Of a DNA stretch of 64,000 nt, positions 12,601-22,600 are shown piece after piece. Positions within the stretch are counted from its first letter, which is position 1. Every line of letters begins with the position of its first letter. Both the position numbers and the translations under genes were made by a program. Source of the stretch: Neodontobutis hainanensis (taxonomy: Eukaryota; Chordata; Actinopteri; Gobiiformes; Odontobutidae). The notes under the pieces were generated by a model, which did not search any database, was not told the DNA's origin, and saw nothing but the letters and a program-made list of their open reading frames with translations. The stretch is taken from NCBI GenBank assembly GCA_024349245.1, contig JALDNG010000105.1:1128501-1192500 (forward strand), in the 5' to 3' direction.

Positions 12601-15600
12601 CCTGCACAGAGACCGAGAACCGGGTCAGAACCAGGTCAGAACCAGGTCTAAACCACGACCCGTCTGACCGTAACCTGCACAGAGACCGAGAACCGGGTCA
12701 GAACCAGGTCAGAACCAGTTCTAAACCAGGACCCGTCTGACCGTAACCTGCACAGAGACCAAGAACCAGGTCAGAACCAGGTCTAAACCGGGACCCGTCT
12801 CACCGTAACCTGCACAGAGACCGAGAACCGGGTCAGAACCAGGTCTAAACCAGGACCCGTCTGACCGTAACCTGCACAGAGACCGAGAACCAGGTCAGAA
12901 CCAGGTTCCAGGTTCAGAGACCTAGAACCCTTTAGGAGAAACAACACAATACTATGATTTTTTTACAGAGCAGTCCAAAAGAAAACTATTATTTTTACTG
13001 TAAAAGTTACTTTATTAATAAAATAATTATCTATAAAAAGTGCTGGTATGAGATATTACCACGATTTACTTTAAATAAAACCAAAATGAAGCATTTTATT
13101 GTATTTTGTATTTGTGAAAACTTTTGATGTATATTTGCCTTTTGACAGTGTTTTTCTGTAAATGTTGCAGACTTCTTTAACGGCGTAAACCAGGTCTAAA
13201 TTTAGGTTCTAAGCTCAGGATAAAACCCGGCTGTAAATCTGCCCCGAGACCAGCTGCCAGACTTTAATGAGGCCTCATGGGAAACGTAGTCCTCAGTGAA
13301 CTCCTGAAGGGTCTGAGACAGGAGACACTCAGAGTAACGCTGGATAAAAACGTTCAGACCAGCAGAAAACAGGGACGACAGGAAACTGAGAACTACAAAC
13401 GGAACAGAGACAACGGTCTGGACCTGAACCAGGACTTAGAAAAATGCAGATTGTTTTGCTCAAAGTTTGTTGATTTAAAAAAAGATGCACTGCTTCTCTT
13501 TCATGGTTCAGTTCATATTTTCCTCTTCTGTAGCTGGAAAAGATAAAGTGAGCTCCAAACCCAGCAGTGCACGGTTCTCAGAGACGGAGACGAGGAGGGG
13601 ACTTCAGGAGGACCGGTCTTCAGCAGAATCTGAGCCTGAAGGCCTCACCAGAGTCTTTCACTGAAGGTTTTACAACACATCCACTACACGCTGCATTAAT
13701 AATCCATCTGCACCAGCCTTTTGTAAATCCTCTTTCAAACAAGGGTCCAGGGACATTAAAGACCACATCTGAAAGAAACTCCAGCCACACAGAGTGAGTT
13801 GTGTCGTCCAGAGAAGATTTAATTGCCATTTTAAATCATAAAAATATCCCTTAGTGACAGATTCTCGTGATAAAAGTCAAAGTAATACAGCTTTAACTGA
13901 ACTGTTCTGACCCGTTTCTGCCTCTTTCATGTTAAATAAATCCTCTTTTATCTCCTGGATCGGTTTCATCTGAAGTGAGGGCAGGTGCTTCTCTGATTTA
14001 AAACCACATGAAGAACAGACTTCAGAGAAAACCCTGGAGAAAACCTGGTTCTGATCCTCGTAAACCCGGTCTGAACCAGGACCTGGAGCAGAGTGACCTG
14101 GACCGGCTTTAAGTCTGTCCAGACCTGTCTCTGCTGGACTTCATCAGGACTAACAGGACCAGGACTTTACAGGACTACAGCTGCATCTAGTGGAGGAAAC
14201 AGGAACTGCACCAGAGGGCCTCAGTTTTAGTTTTAGTACAGCACACTTTGAACCAAGAGTTCTCATCGATTTCTATATTTATTAAACTGGATTAGACATT
14301 ATCTCTTAACATAGACCTGGTTCAGACCTGGTTCAGACCTGGTTCAGACCTGGTTCAGACCTGGTTTAGTCCTCTCAGTAAAAGTATCTCAGTTTTAATC
14401 ACCTGCAGCTGCAGACGGTGAAAACGGTGAGTAATGTTTGACCAGAGGAGCTTCAGACGAGAACTAAGAGTTTTCTTTAACAAACCTCATGAGTTATTTT
14501 GACTCAGGTGTGACTCGGTTTGGTCCAGACTCTGAATCCTGTTCTTTGTGCACTCACTGAGGACAGTCATGAGTGTCAGAAAACATCAGAGGTTTGTTCC
14601 AGTGTTTCATTTTCTGAAGTAAAACATTTGTAAATGTGTCTAACATGTGTTTAACAGTTGAACATGAGTCAGACTTTAATGAACAGGACAAGCCTGGACC
14701 TGACCAAGTCTCAACAGGACTAAACCAGGACCAAACTCAGACCACGAATCAAGACTTAAATTAAAACCAAACCAGGACTCTGTCTGCTCTTGTCCTGGTC
14801 CTGATCCGGTGCTGGTCCAGTTCTGGTCTGGTTCAGTCCTGGTCCAGTCCCGGTCCCGGTCCGGTCCAGTCCCGGTCCTGGTCTGGTCCAGTCCCGGTCC
14901 TGTACCTGTGATGGAGCAGTAGATGAGGCGAGGGTTGACTGAGGCCAGCTGCTCGAACCCTAAACCCATCCGAGAGAGTTTTCGTGGCAGATAGTTCTCC
15001 AGCAGGACGTCACTCACCGAGGCCAGCTGCACACACAGTATTTATCTCTGTACGTCAGCTTCTTTTTAAAGTCCAGAGGAAGGGCTTTAGACCACAAATA
15101 CTTTATTGTAAAAGCAATAAAAAAACCACTTCATGACGTCATCTACAGTTTATTAAAGAGGATTATTAAACATCAATGCTCACACAAGCCTCATGCTCAG
15201 GATATATCTCATACCTCTCTGATGACTTTGGCTCCTTCAGGATGCTTCATGTCCACAGCGATGCTCTGAAATATCACGATGAACAGTTTAAATTAAAGAA
15301 GAGCGTTTAGTGTAAGTTTTTACAGGTGCATTAGTCTGACCTGCTTGTTCCTGTTGACGCTGAGGAAGTAGACGCTCTCTGTTCCCACAAACGGAGGACC
15401 CCAGCCTCTGGTGTCGTCTCCTGAACCTGCTCCAAAAGAAGAAAAACTCCCATGATCCTTCACTCCTCACAGACTCAAACAGGACAGTTTTCTGACAAAG
15501 ACTGGACTTTACATTTACTGAACTATAAAAACTGGGATAGAATTTAGTCTGTCGTGTTTTGGTGTAATTTTAATATTTACTATTTTGACAAAAACAATAA

Positions 15601-16642
15601 CTGACATATTCTACAAAAGGAACATTATTGCTTAATAAATGATATAATATCCATTTTTATTTGTTCTTTTTAAAAAGGTTCCAAGCCATACATCTGAATT
15701 TTAAATGGACCATGTTGCATATTTGTTCATTCCTGGCTAAACCCGATAAACCTGTCAGAGGTGAAAAGGTCATGTGGGGTCTGACCTGGTCGCTCCACTT
15801 TGATGACCTCTGCTCCCAGATCTCCCAGGATCATGGTGGCGAACGGACCGGCCAGAACTCTGCAGACGTGAGTTGGATTTTTATCAGAATGTTAATAGAA
15901 CAGAATACAGCCGTCTCTTTGCTAAGCCTCACCTGGTCAAGTCCAAGACTCTGACGCCCTCCAGCGGTCGGGCACAGTCTGCAGGTAAATCACACAGAAC
16001 TCAGAATGAATACTAATGAATATATTGTAAAGAGAAGTCGTTCATTAGACGGACTAACCCGCTCTACACTAACAACAGAACAGGTAACTTCAAAACCATT
16101 CTGTCCTGAGGAAAGTTAGCTACAGAAAGTTACGAGACGGACAAATTTTTATGTTTTATTAATAAAATAACAAAAATATAAAGTGAAACCAGCTAACTAA
16201 CTAAATAATAATACAATTATATCATTCTAATTTTATTGATAAAATAATACAATTCTAATTATTTTACCATTTCCGGCTGAGATGCTAACCACTAGCTTGA
16301 CAACCGGATGTAGAGATAAACCAACTTTGTGTCGCCAGGACTTTTCAGATAATAATCTTACATCACTCGTGAAAGGTTTTTACAAATGTTTTATTATTGT
16401 TTGAGCATTTTCCATTGATGACTCGTGGCGTATGTTAACAGTATAGGAGTTTTTCTACATTAGCAGCATTAGCCTGACAGTTCGGTTAGCATTAGCTCCG
16501 GCCCGTTGCCATAGTTACCTGTCTGCGCGTTCGACAGCCGCCGCTTCGTTTGAAGACTTTTCCTCTGGAGGCGCAGAAAAACGTGACCGCGCGGAAGAAA
16601 CGCAGAGAAGTGGAGTCTGAAGAGGACTAGAGGAGCGGACAT
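1..16642 (-). CDS. sugct: Succinyl-CoA:glutarate CoA-transferase, mitochondrial; 5' 11 exons, 3' end outside window
   Basis: Whole-gene entry. Family role: class III (CaiB/BaiF) CoA-transferase that moves CoA from succinyl-CoA to glutarate in mitochondria; human C7orf10/SUGCT, loss of which causes glutaric aciduria type III. Exons in transcript order: 16642-16519, 15978-15933, 15859-15786, 15420-15341, 15265-15215, 15026-14906, 12455-12364, 12110-11967, 3054-2959, 908-837, 39-1 (continues). Phases join without frameshift, giving 313 residues in view. Visible motifs: basic mitochondrial presequence in exon 1, VLAGPFATM, GDDTRGWGPPFVGTES, IYCSITG, GYDSILSAVSGMMHITGPE, and MTDLATG, whose Asp (about residue 209) aligns with the catalytic aspartate of the family. 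Remaining exons lie left of base 1. The gene lies directly downstream of egfr on the same strand. The assignment over AMACR or other family members rests on near-identity to human SUGCT motifs such as PVRPGVAMTDLATGLYA. Confidence 0.95.
381..495. repeat. About 23-bp tandem repeat carrying four CACGTG E-boxes
   Basis: CTGGTGTGCACGTGAGCATG-type units; CACGTG starts at 389, 412, 433 and 456, with a mutated CACATG in the fifth. Lies in sugct intron 10. Confidence 0.8.
837..908 (-). CDS. sugct: sugct exon 10
   Basis: 72 nt encoding GFRTRDGHVVVAAGNDAQFV then RVCQ, matching human FKTKDGYIVVGAGNNQQFATVC. Acceptor TCGCAG, donor CAG/GTACAG, phase 0 on both sides. Confidence 0.92.
1209..1746. repeat. 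11-bp minisatellite (CCTGGTTTAGA)
   Basis: About 49 units with CCTGGTTTTGG and CCTGGCTTTAT variants, in sugct intron 9. Confidence 0.9.
2959..3054 (-). CDS. sugct: sugct exon 9
   Basis: 96 nt encoding VSCLSHIAANFLNSGKEAKR then WGTAHESIVPYQ, close to human SUGCT. The acceptor GTGCAG is preceded by a long TG-rich tandem array instead of an ordinary pyrimidine tract. Donor CAG/GTAAAA. Confidence 0.94.
3057..3687. repeat. Compound CA/TG microsatellite at sugct exon 9 acceptor
   Basis: ACACACACATTAACACACAC-type units and a pure CA run (about 3611-3685). On the transcript strand it is TG-rich and ends two or three bases before the CAG acceptor of exon 9. Confidence 0.93.
4890..5715. repeat. Minisatellite TCTGGAGCAGG / TCTGAGTGGG
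   Basis: Alternating 10- and 11-bp words forming 32-bp and longer higher-order units. Part of sugct intron 8. The open frames inside it, on both strands, are repeat artefacts. Confidence 0.92.
6864..10408. repeat. CpG-rich 56-bp tandem array, about 63 units
   Basis: Unit contains GTGAGAGCGTGACTTTAG, TCGTGCGTTTGTGAGG and TTTTATCGCGG, about six CpGs each. Variant markers repeat 664 bp apart (GTGAGAGTGT at 7891 and 8555) and 224 bp apart (GCGTAACTTT at 9617 and 9841), showing block duplications. In sugct intron 8. Confidence 0.95.
10585..10620. other. Hairpin with AATAAA in the loop
   Basis: TCCTTCAAAG (10585-10594) pairs perfectly with CTTTGAAGGA (10611-10620); the loop contains AATAAA. It sits in a 300-bp unique segment (10409-10720) that may be the remnant of a retroelement. 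Confidence 0.4.
10721..11754. other. Unique part of sugct intron 8
   Basis: No exon, RNA gene or recognisable element seen; ordinary AT-rich intron sequence. Confidence 0.5.
11755..11958. repeat. Minisatellite GACCTGCTCCAGTCCTGTCT
   Basis: Irregular 20- to 22-bp units that end about 9 bases from the sugct exon 8 donor (11967). Confidence 0.8.
11967..12110 (-). CDS. sugct: sugct exon 8: catalytic aspartate
   Basis: 144 nt encoding DGEPVRPGVAMTDLATGLYA, HGAVMAALLQRHKTGTGSHI and DCNLLSSQ. The Asp of MTDLATG aligns with the aspartate that forms the acyl-CoA intermediate in class III transferases. Both boundaries are phase 0. An 8.9-kb intron follows. Confidence 0.95.
12225..12350 (+). mobile_element. 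Partial copy of the CCGGAGTACC repeat beside sugct exon 7
   Basis: TGTACATGCATGTGTTTGGA then GGAGGAGCCGGAGTACCTGG matches the element at 30.7-30.9 kb. It ends about 15 bases from the sugct exon 7 donor. Confidence 0.5.
12364..12455 (-). CDS. sugct: sugct exon 7 (acceptor is part of a tandem array)
   Basis: 92 nt encoding YGQTGPRSLSPGYDSILSAV then SGMMHITGPE. The acceptor CTCTGTGCAG/GTTACGG, together with the first 19 nt of the exon (YGQTGP), is repeated six more times upstream in the intron. The copy at 12455 is the functional one because it alone continues into the open coding segment in phase 1. Donor GAG/GTCAGT. Confidence 0.9.
12438..12905. repeat. 62- to 74-bp array containing sugct exon 7 acceptor copies
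   Basis: Seven units. Each holds on the minus strand CTCTGTGCAGGTTACGGTCA, the true exon 7 acceptor plus exon start, followed by GGTCTAAACCA-type words. Units alternate 72 and 74 bp in the proximal half and are shorter distally. One unit has a G-to-C change in the exon part (12791 region). Confidence 0.93.
14311..14367. repeat. Short 11-bp array (GACCTGGTTCA)
   Basis: Five units of the GGTCTAAACCA-related core in sugct intron 6. Confidence 0.85.
14780..14905. repeat. GGTCC-rich minisatellite next to sugct exon 6 donor
   Basis: CCGGTCCAGTCCTGGTC-type units that run up to the exon 6 donor at 14906. Confidence 0.8.
14906..15026 (-). CDS. sugct: sugct exon 6
   Basis: 121 nt encoding LASVSDVLLENYLPRKLSRM then GLGFEQLASVNPRLIYCSIT. 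The DVLLENYLPxKL and PRLIYCSITG motifs match human SUGCT. Donor ACAG/GTACAG, phase 1. Confidence 0.94.
15215..15265 (-). CDS. sugct: sugct exon 5
   Basis: 51 nt encoding SIAVDMKHPEGAKVIRE. Acceptor TTTCAG, donor GAG/GTATGA. Both boundaries are phase 0. Confidence 0.9.
15341..15420 (-). CDS. sugct: sugct exon 4
   Basis: 80 nt encoding GDDTRGWGPPFVGTESVYFL then SVNRNKQ. GDDTRxWGPPF and the NRNK motif are family hallmarks. Acceptor TTCAG, donor CAG/GTCAGA. Confidence 0.94.
15786..15859 (-). CDS. sugct: sugct exon 3: CoA-binding segment
   Basis: 74 nt encoding VLAGPFATMILGDLGAEVIK then VERPG, the strongly conserved N-terminal CoA-transferase signature. Acceptor CTGCAG, donor CCAG/GTCAGA. Confidence 0.94.
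15933..15978 (-). CDS. sugct: sugct exon 2
   Basis: 46 nt encoding DCARPLEGVRVLDLTR, the beta-strand that opens every class III CoA-transferase (human PEGVRVVDLSR). Acceptor CTGCAG, donor AG/GTGAGG. Confidence 0.9.
16519..16642 (-). CDS. sugct: sugct exon 1: mitochondrial targeting peptide
   Basis: Open from ATG for 41 codons to donor ACAG/GTAACT. The peptide begins MSAPLVLFRLHFSAF and contains RLQRKSLQTKRR, with no acidic residue, as expected for a matrix presequence. Start chosen as the only ATG joining the downstream frame. No sequence identity with the human presequence is expected, so this exon rests on composition, phase (1) and position. Confidence 0.78.
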
Positions 16643-16854
16643 GTTTACACCTGACAGAAAGCTCGTGTGTTACAACAGCACTTCTGGGCCGATCCTACAC
16701 AATAAAAGCCAGGGTTCAAGGGTTGCGACTGTTTTTGATACTGCTGCCAATTTCACTGATATGACTTGAATAAAATAAATAAAACAAGTCTGAAACAGAA
16801 TTTAAATAAGACTAAACCATGTTGGGAAAGGCTGAGGCAAACCATGGATAATTA

Positions 16855-17215
16855 GAATGTGAAGGTTCTCAGTCATCCAGGTCATCTTGAACAAAAGGTT
16901 AAAGTGAAAGCATCTGGACTCAGTTTTCAAGGTGAAGACGTTTCGTCTCTAATTCTAAGAGACTTTATCAGTTCTGAGATCAACTGTAAGAGAGCTGAGC
17001 TTTATCTCTAGAGGGAGGAGTTTCCGCTGAAACCAAACCTGATGGACCAGACTGTTCTGGTCTCAGAGTCATTAACTCTGAAAGGACTGTGACTCCTGAT
17101 GTGAGAGTCATTAGTGACACTGTTCCATTCAGGTGTTGTTGTTGTTCTAGAGTGAAACTGTTCTGGTTTAGGTTTCAGAACACTGTTATAAATAGTAGAC
17201 AACATGAATCTGAGG
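16855..17215 (-). mobile_element. Degenerate interspersed repeat with broken reading frame
   Basis: Minus strand contains a translated remnant (STIYNSVLKPKPEQFHSRTT) followed by stops, and ends with a word GATGACTGAGAACCTTCACA that recurs at about 32393. The arrangement resembles tails of fish retroelements, but I cannot name the family. Confidence 0.4.
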
Positions 17216-17329
17216 ACATCTCTTCTGTTCAGAGAGGGCTTTTCATTTGAACAAAGACAGAGGTGTGAAGGAAGCCAGGACTGAACTAATACTAGCTGCT
17301 ACTGTAGTGACGTTTTGTCTACATCAGGT

Positions 17330-17505
17330 CTTAAATAGGTTTGAATTGGTTTTAAACAAGTTTTAGAAGGATTTGAACAGGTTTAAGGTGGATTTGAACA
17401 GGTTTAAGGTGGATTTGAACAGGTTTCAGGTGGATTTGAACTTGTTTTAGGTGGATTTTAACAGGTTCTAGTTGGATTTGAACAGGTTTTAGGTGGATTT
17501 GAATT
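17330..17505. repeat. 21-bp minisatellite in the intergenic segment
   Basis: GGATTTGAACAGGTTTTAGG-type units, about eight copies. Its reverse complement (CAAATCC, AACCTGTTC) resembles the units of the large array at 58.7-64 kb. Confidence 0.85.
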
Positions 17506-17590
17506 ACATAAATATTATATTACATAAATGACTTATTTTTCCACTAAACTCATGAAAGTCTATGAACACAAGTCAGAATCATTGTCACAT

Positions 17591-17596
17591 TTTATT
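17591..17596 (-). terminator. Possible egfr polyadenylation signal
   Basis: AATAAA on the minus strand, 1.7 kb past the egfr stop codon and about 0.95 kb before the sugct start. It is the first clear AATAAA I noticed in that direction; the real 3' end may differ. Confidence 0.3.
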
Positions 17597-19312
17597 TCAC
17601 TGTTTGTGCAGCTGTTTAATGTTTCAGCTGCGAAACAACCCAGAACAAAGTCCCATCATGCTTTGCGCTCAGACTCCAGTGTCTGTGACAGAGGGAAAGT
17701 GGCTGTAAACAGGAACATAATCTTTCACATTCAAAACCCACGAGCTGCACTTAAAGACATTCAACAGAGTGAGCTGAGGCTGCTGTGAGTCAGGCTTTAG
17801 GCTCAGTTCAACTGAACCAGCTCCAGGGATGATCAGGTTTAGTTATAGTGTCCACACTAAGAGGCTATTACGTTTAACTGGGATTATCAGAAGACTAAAC
17901 ATGGTTTAAACCAGGACTAAGGCACCAGGATTAGTCTAAACCAGAAACTATGTCTGAACTAAGTCTACAAAAAGGACGTCACCTAAACTAGTCCAGGGCT
18001 AATCCCAGATTTAAAGCAGAACTGAACCAGGTTTAAAATGGAAACTAAAGTAAAACTTCAAATCAAAGCTAAAACTGGACTAAAGTTAGGCCTTCAGCTA
18101 AGTCTCAACTCGCTTCTAAATCCTGGATTAAACTAAGTCTAACAAAGACCAGACATGGTTGAACCAGAACCTAAACCAGGACTAAACCGTGTTTAGTCCA
18201 AGACTTCCACAGCAGCCTCTCGAATCAAACAGAAACAGAAGGTAAACCAGCCTCAGGGCAACAGTGGACTGGTTTTAGTTTTTTTTAGTGGAAGCTCCTT
18301 GTTTTTTTTTTTCAAGTAAAAGACAGACATTTTATCAAAACAGTTCATCCGAGCGTCGCAGAAATATTTACACGAGTCTGACAGAAGAACAGACAGAAGT
18401 CACGAACTGTCCGTGGGATTCCAGTTTAGCTCCAGTGTTTCCAGGAGATTCTCCAGAATCCTAGTTTTAAACCAGAACTAAACAGGACTGTGAGCTGTGG
18501 AAGGACTTGGACTGGTCTCTAGAATCTCTAGAACATGGCTCTGGACCTGGTCTTGGACTGTTCCCTGAGATCTTTTCACTTGGAGCTCCAGTGGACCTGG
18601 TCCAGACCTGGTCTAGACTTGGTCTTGACTACAACACTGCTCAGCTGCAGTAGGTTTTTCTACATGTTTATCACATTTACATCGTTTTGCACAAAACAAA
18701 GCTCAAAATGAAAGAAGTAACCTCTTATTTTGTAGAAGAAGAAGAAAACATTTACAAAACATTTACAATAAAGTGTCCACAAAAATAAAAGCGAAAATCT
18801 GAAAAGTCTCAAAAAAACGAGTCTGGGACCTAGACCGGACTTTGGGCTTTGGATCAAACTGGACCAAAGACAGTTTGTGGATTTAAAAAAGAAAATTCTT
18901 CATGCGTCAAAAAGTATTTTTTTTTTACAGAAAAATACTGTCAACAACAAAAAACAGACTTTAACAGAAGTGGACTAAACCTGGTCTAAACCAGGACTAA
19001 ACTCAGACTAGAATCAAGACTAAACCCAAGACACGAACAGGATTAAACTAAGACTAAACAGGTTTAACCCAGGACTGGACCAGGATCTAAATCTGGACAA
19101 AACTCAAACTAGACCAAACCCAGACCCAGACCTAACCAGGATTAAACCCAGAGTAAAACCGGAAAAAGGTGATTCTAAAGTTAAACCAGGACTGAACTAA
19201 GACTAAAACCTAAATCTAGAAATCTGGCTAAATTAGACCTAGAACAGGACTAACCCAGACCTGGTCCCAGTTAATCCCAGTTCATTGTGAACCGGTCTTT
19301 ACTTGGTCTTTG

Positions 19313-19614
19313 TTAGCGAACCGGAGCAAACCCCAGATACTCCAGGTTCTCGGCAGCCGGTAGGAACAGTGCATTGTGGGAAAGTGTAGAGCTGGTCCTG
19401 TAGTCTGGGTGGTCCAGGTTACTGTAGTCCGGGTGGTCCAGGGCGTGGTCCCTGACGATCCAGGGCAGGGAGGACTGGACCGAGTTCACGTACTCGTGTC
19501 CGGACTGAGGGTCCTCCAGAGCCGGACCGGTCCAGCCCAGACTCAGGTCCTCGTAGTTGGGGTTTAAGACGCCCGAAAGTCCGACCGGGTCCATCATCGT
19601 CTGGTTCATGTATT
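19313..19614 (-). CDS. egfr: egfr terminal exon: phosphotyrosine tail and stop
   Basis: Encodes EYMNQTMMDPVGLSGVLNPN then YEDLSL, HEYVNSVQ, two HPDY repeats, and ends AENLEYLGFAPVR followed by TAA. EYVN matches the Grb2-type Y-x-N docking motif. The tail tyrosines line up with the human autophosphorylation sites NPEYLN, NPDY and AENAEYL. The HPDY site appears twice, 9 residues apart. Confidence 0.95.
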
Positions 19615-22600
19615 CTGCCCAAAACAAGAGTTATTAACACCTTTACCTTTACTTTAGACCGGACTAAACCAGACCCACCAAGACCGGACTACACCAGACC
19701 CACCAAGACCACCTTTACCTTTACTTTAGACCGGACTAAACCAGACCCACCGAGACCGGACTAAACCAGACCCACCAAGACCGGACTAAACCAGACCCAC
19801 CAAGACCGGACTAAACCAGACCCACCGAGACCGGACTAAACCAGACCCACCAAGACCGGACTAAACCAGACCCACCAAGACCACCTTTACCTTTACTTTA
19901 GACCGGACTAAACCAGACCCACCGAGACCGGACTAAATCAGACCCACCAAGACCACCTTTACCTTTACTTTAGACCGGACTAAACCAGACCCACCAAGAC
20001 CGGACTAAACCAGACCCACCAAGACCGGACTAAACCAGACCCACCAAGACCAGACTAAACCAGACCCACCAAGACCAGACTAAACCAGACCCACCGAGAC
20101 CACCTTTACCTTTACTTTAGACCGGACTAAACCAGACCCACCAAGACCAGACTAAACCAGACCCACCAAGACCGGACTAAACCAGACCCACCGAGACCGG
20201 ACAAAACCAGACCCACCGAGACCGGACTAAACCAGACCCACCAAGACCAGACTAAACCAGACCCACCAAGACCAGACTAAACCAGACCCACCAAGACCGG
20301 ACTAAACCAGACCCACCAAGACCACCTTTACCTTTACTTTAGACCGGACTAAACCAGACCCACCAAGACCACCTTTACCTTTACTTTAGACCGGACTAAA
20401 CCAGACCCACCGAGACCGGACTAAACCAGACCCACCAAGACCACCTTTACCTTTACTTTAGACCGGACTAAACCAGACCCACCAAGACCGGACTAAACCA
20501 GACCCACCAAGACCAGACTAAACCAGACCCACCAAGACCGGACTAAACCAGACCCACCAAGACCACCTTTACCTTTACTTTATACCGGACTAAACCAGAC
20601 CCACCGAGACCGGACTAAACCAGACCCACCAAGACCAGACTAAACCAGACCCACCAAGACCAGACTAAACCAGACCCATCAAGACCAGACTAAACCTGTT
20701 CCAGACCAGACTAAACCTGTTCCAGACCAGACTAAACTTGATCCATAAAGACCAGACTAAACCTGTTCCATAAAGACCAGACTAAACCTGTTCCAGACCA
20801 GACTAAACCTGTTCCATAAAAACCAGACTAAACCTGTTCCAGACCAGACTAAACCTGATCCATAAAGACCAGACTAAACCTGTTCCAGACCAGACTAAAC
20901 CTGTTCCAGACCAGGATACTGAGGACTCGTACCGTGGGCGCTGTCGTCTCGGTCCAGAGCGCTGAGGGTGGGGTCGGTGATGTACCTCAGAGCTCCACTG
21001 TTCGCTCGCAGCGGGAGCCCGTTCTGTCAGAGACAACACTGGTTTATAAAGATTCATTATTTATTCAGAAAGTACGAGACAGACTTACACGACACTTCAA
21101 AACAAATAAAACAAATACGTTCAAATATGTTGAAAATATCATGAAAACACGAGCAGCAGCCTTTGTATCTGCCTCTTCTTTACAAAATATAGTTTTTAAT
21201 GTTTTAAATAATAGATTTTTATATTTTCTCCATCGACTGAAATGCATCATTGTGATTTTTTGTTTTATACAACTGTTTGTTTTGTTGAATGTCCAAATGA
21301 AATAATAAAAGAAAATACAAAGAAATCTGACACAATCCAGCTTTTCACGGTTTGACAGAGAAGAGGGTGTGTGCTGCTTTACTCTTGCTGCTGCGCTGCA
21401 TGCACGGTTGCCCCGGTTACAGGCCCCGCCTTCCTCCTTATAAGGCATGAGGTACTCTTCAACGTCGACCCCTTCCACTTCGTCGGTGCTGAGCAGGCGG
21501 CTGAAGAAACGGCTGTCGCTGGGGCTCGGCAGCTCGCCCTCAAACACACACAGGTTTTAAAGGGTTTTAGATATGTCCTGGATGAATGAGAACCTCAGAC
21601 ACAAGATCAACACAGTACATTTACTCTTGTTCAGACCCATCTAAAACCTGTTCAGATCAGTCTAAAACCTGTTCGCATCTGTCTAAAACCTGTTCAGATC
21701 TGTCTAAAACCTGTTTAGATCTGTCTAAAATCTGTTTAGACCCATCTAAAACCTGTTCAGACCCATCTAACACCTGTTCAGACCCATCTAAAACCTGTTC
21801 AGACCCATCTAACACCTGTTCAGACCCATCTAACACCTGTTCAGACCCATCTAAAACCTGTTCAGATCTGTCTAAAACCTGTTCAGATCAGTCTAAAACC
21901 TGTTCAGATCAGTCTAAAACCTGTTCAGATCAGTCTAAAACCTGTTCCGATCCATCTAAAACCTGTTCAGACCCATCTAAAACCTGTTCAGATCAGTCTA
22001 AAACCTGTTCGCATCTGTCTAAAACCTGTTCAGATCCATCTAAAACCTGTTCAGATCAATCTAAAACCTGTTCAGACCCATCTAAAACCTGTTCGCATCT
22101 CTCTAAAACCTGCTCAGATCTGTCTAAAACCTGCTCAGATCTGTCTAAAACCTGTTCGCATCTCTCTAAAACCTGCTCAGATCTGTCTAAAACCTGTTCA
22201 GATCTGTCTAAAACCTGCTCAGATCTGTCTAAAACCTGTTCAGATCCATCTAAAACCTGTTCAGATCAGTCTAAAACCTGTTCGCATCTGTCTAAAACCT
22301 GCTCAGATCCATCTAAAACCTGTTCGCATCTGTCTAAAACCTGCTCAGATCCATCTAAAACCTGTTCAGATCTGTCTAAAACCTGTTCAGATCTGTCTAA
22401 AACCTGCTCAGATCTGTCTAAAACCTGCTCAGATCTGTCTAAAACCTGCTCAGATCTGTCTAAAACCTGTTCAGATCCATCTAAAACCTGTTCAGATCCA
22501 TCTAAAACCTGTTCAGATCAATCTAAAACCTGTTCAGACCCATCTAAAACCTGTTCGCATCTGTCTAAAACCTGCTCAGATCCATCTAAAACCTGTTCGC

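Larger units (their letters stand above)
16643..19312. other. Intergenic segment: egfr 3' UTR and sugct upstream DNA
   Basis: No coding exon recognised. 17.8-19.3 kb is rich in degenerate CTAAACCAGG-type words and homopolymer tracts and probably includes egfr 3' UTR. 16.85-17.3 kb holds an old interspersed repeat and 17.33-17.5 kb a small minisatellite. The DNA just above 16642 has no visible TATA box. Confidence 0.5.
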
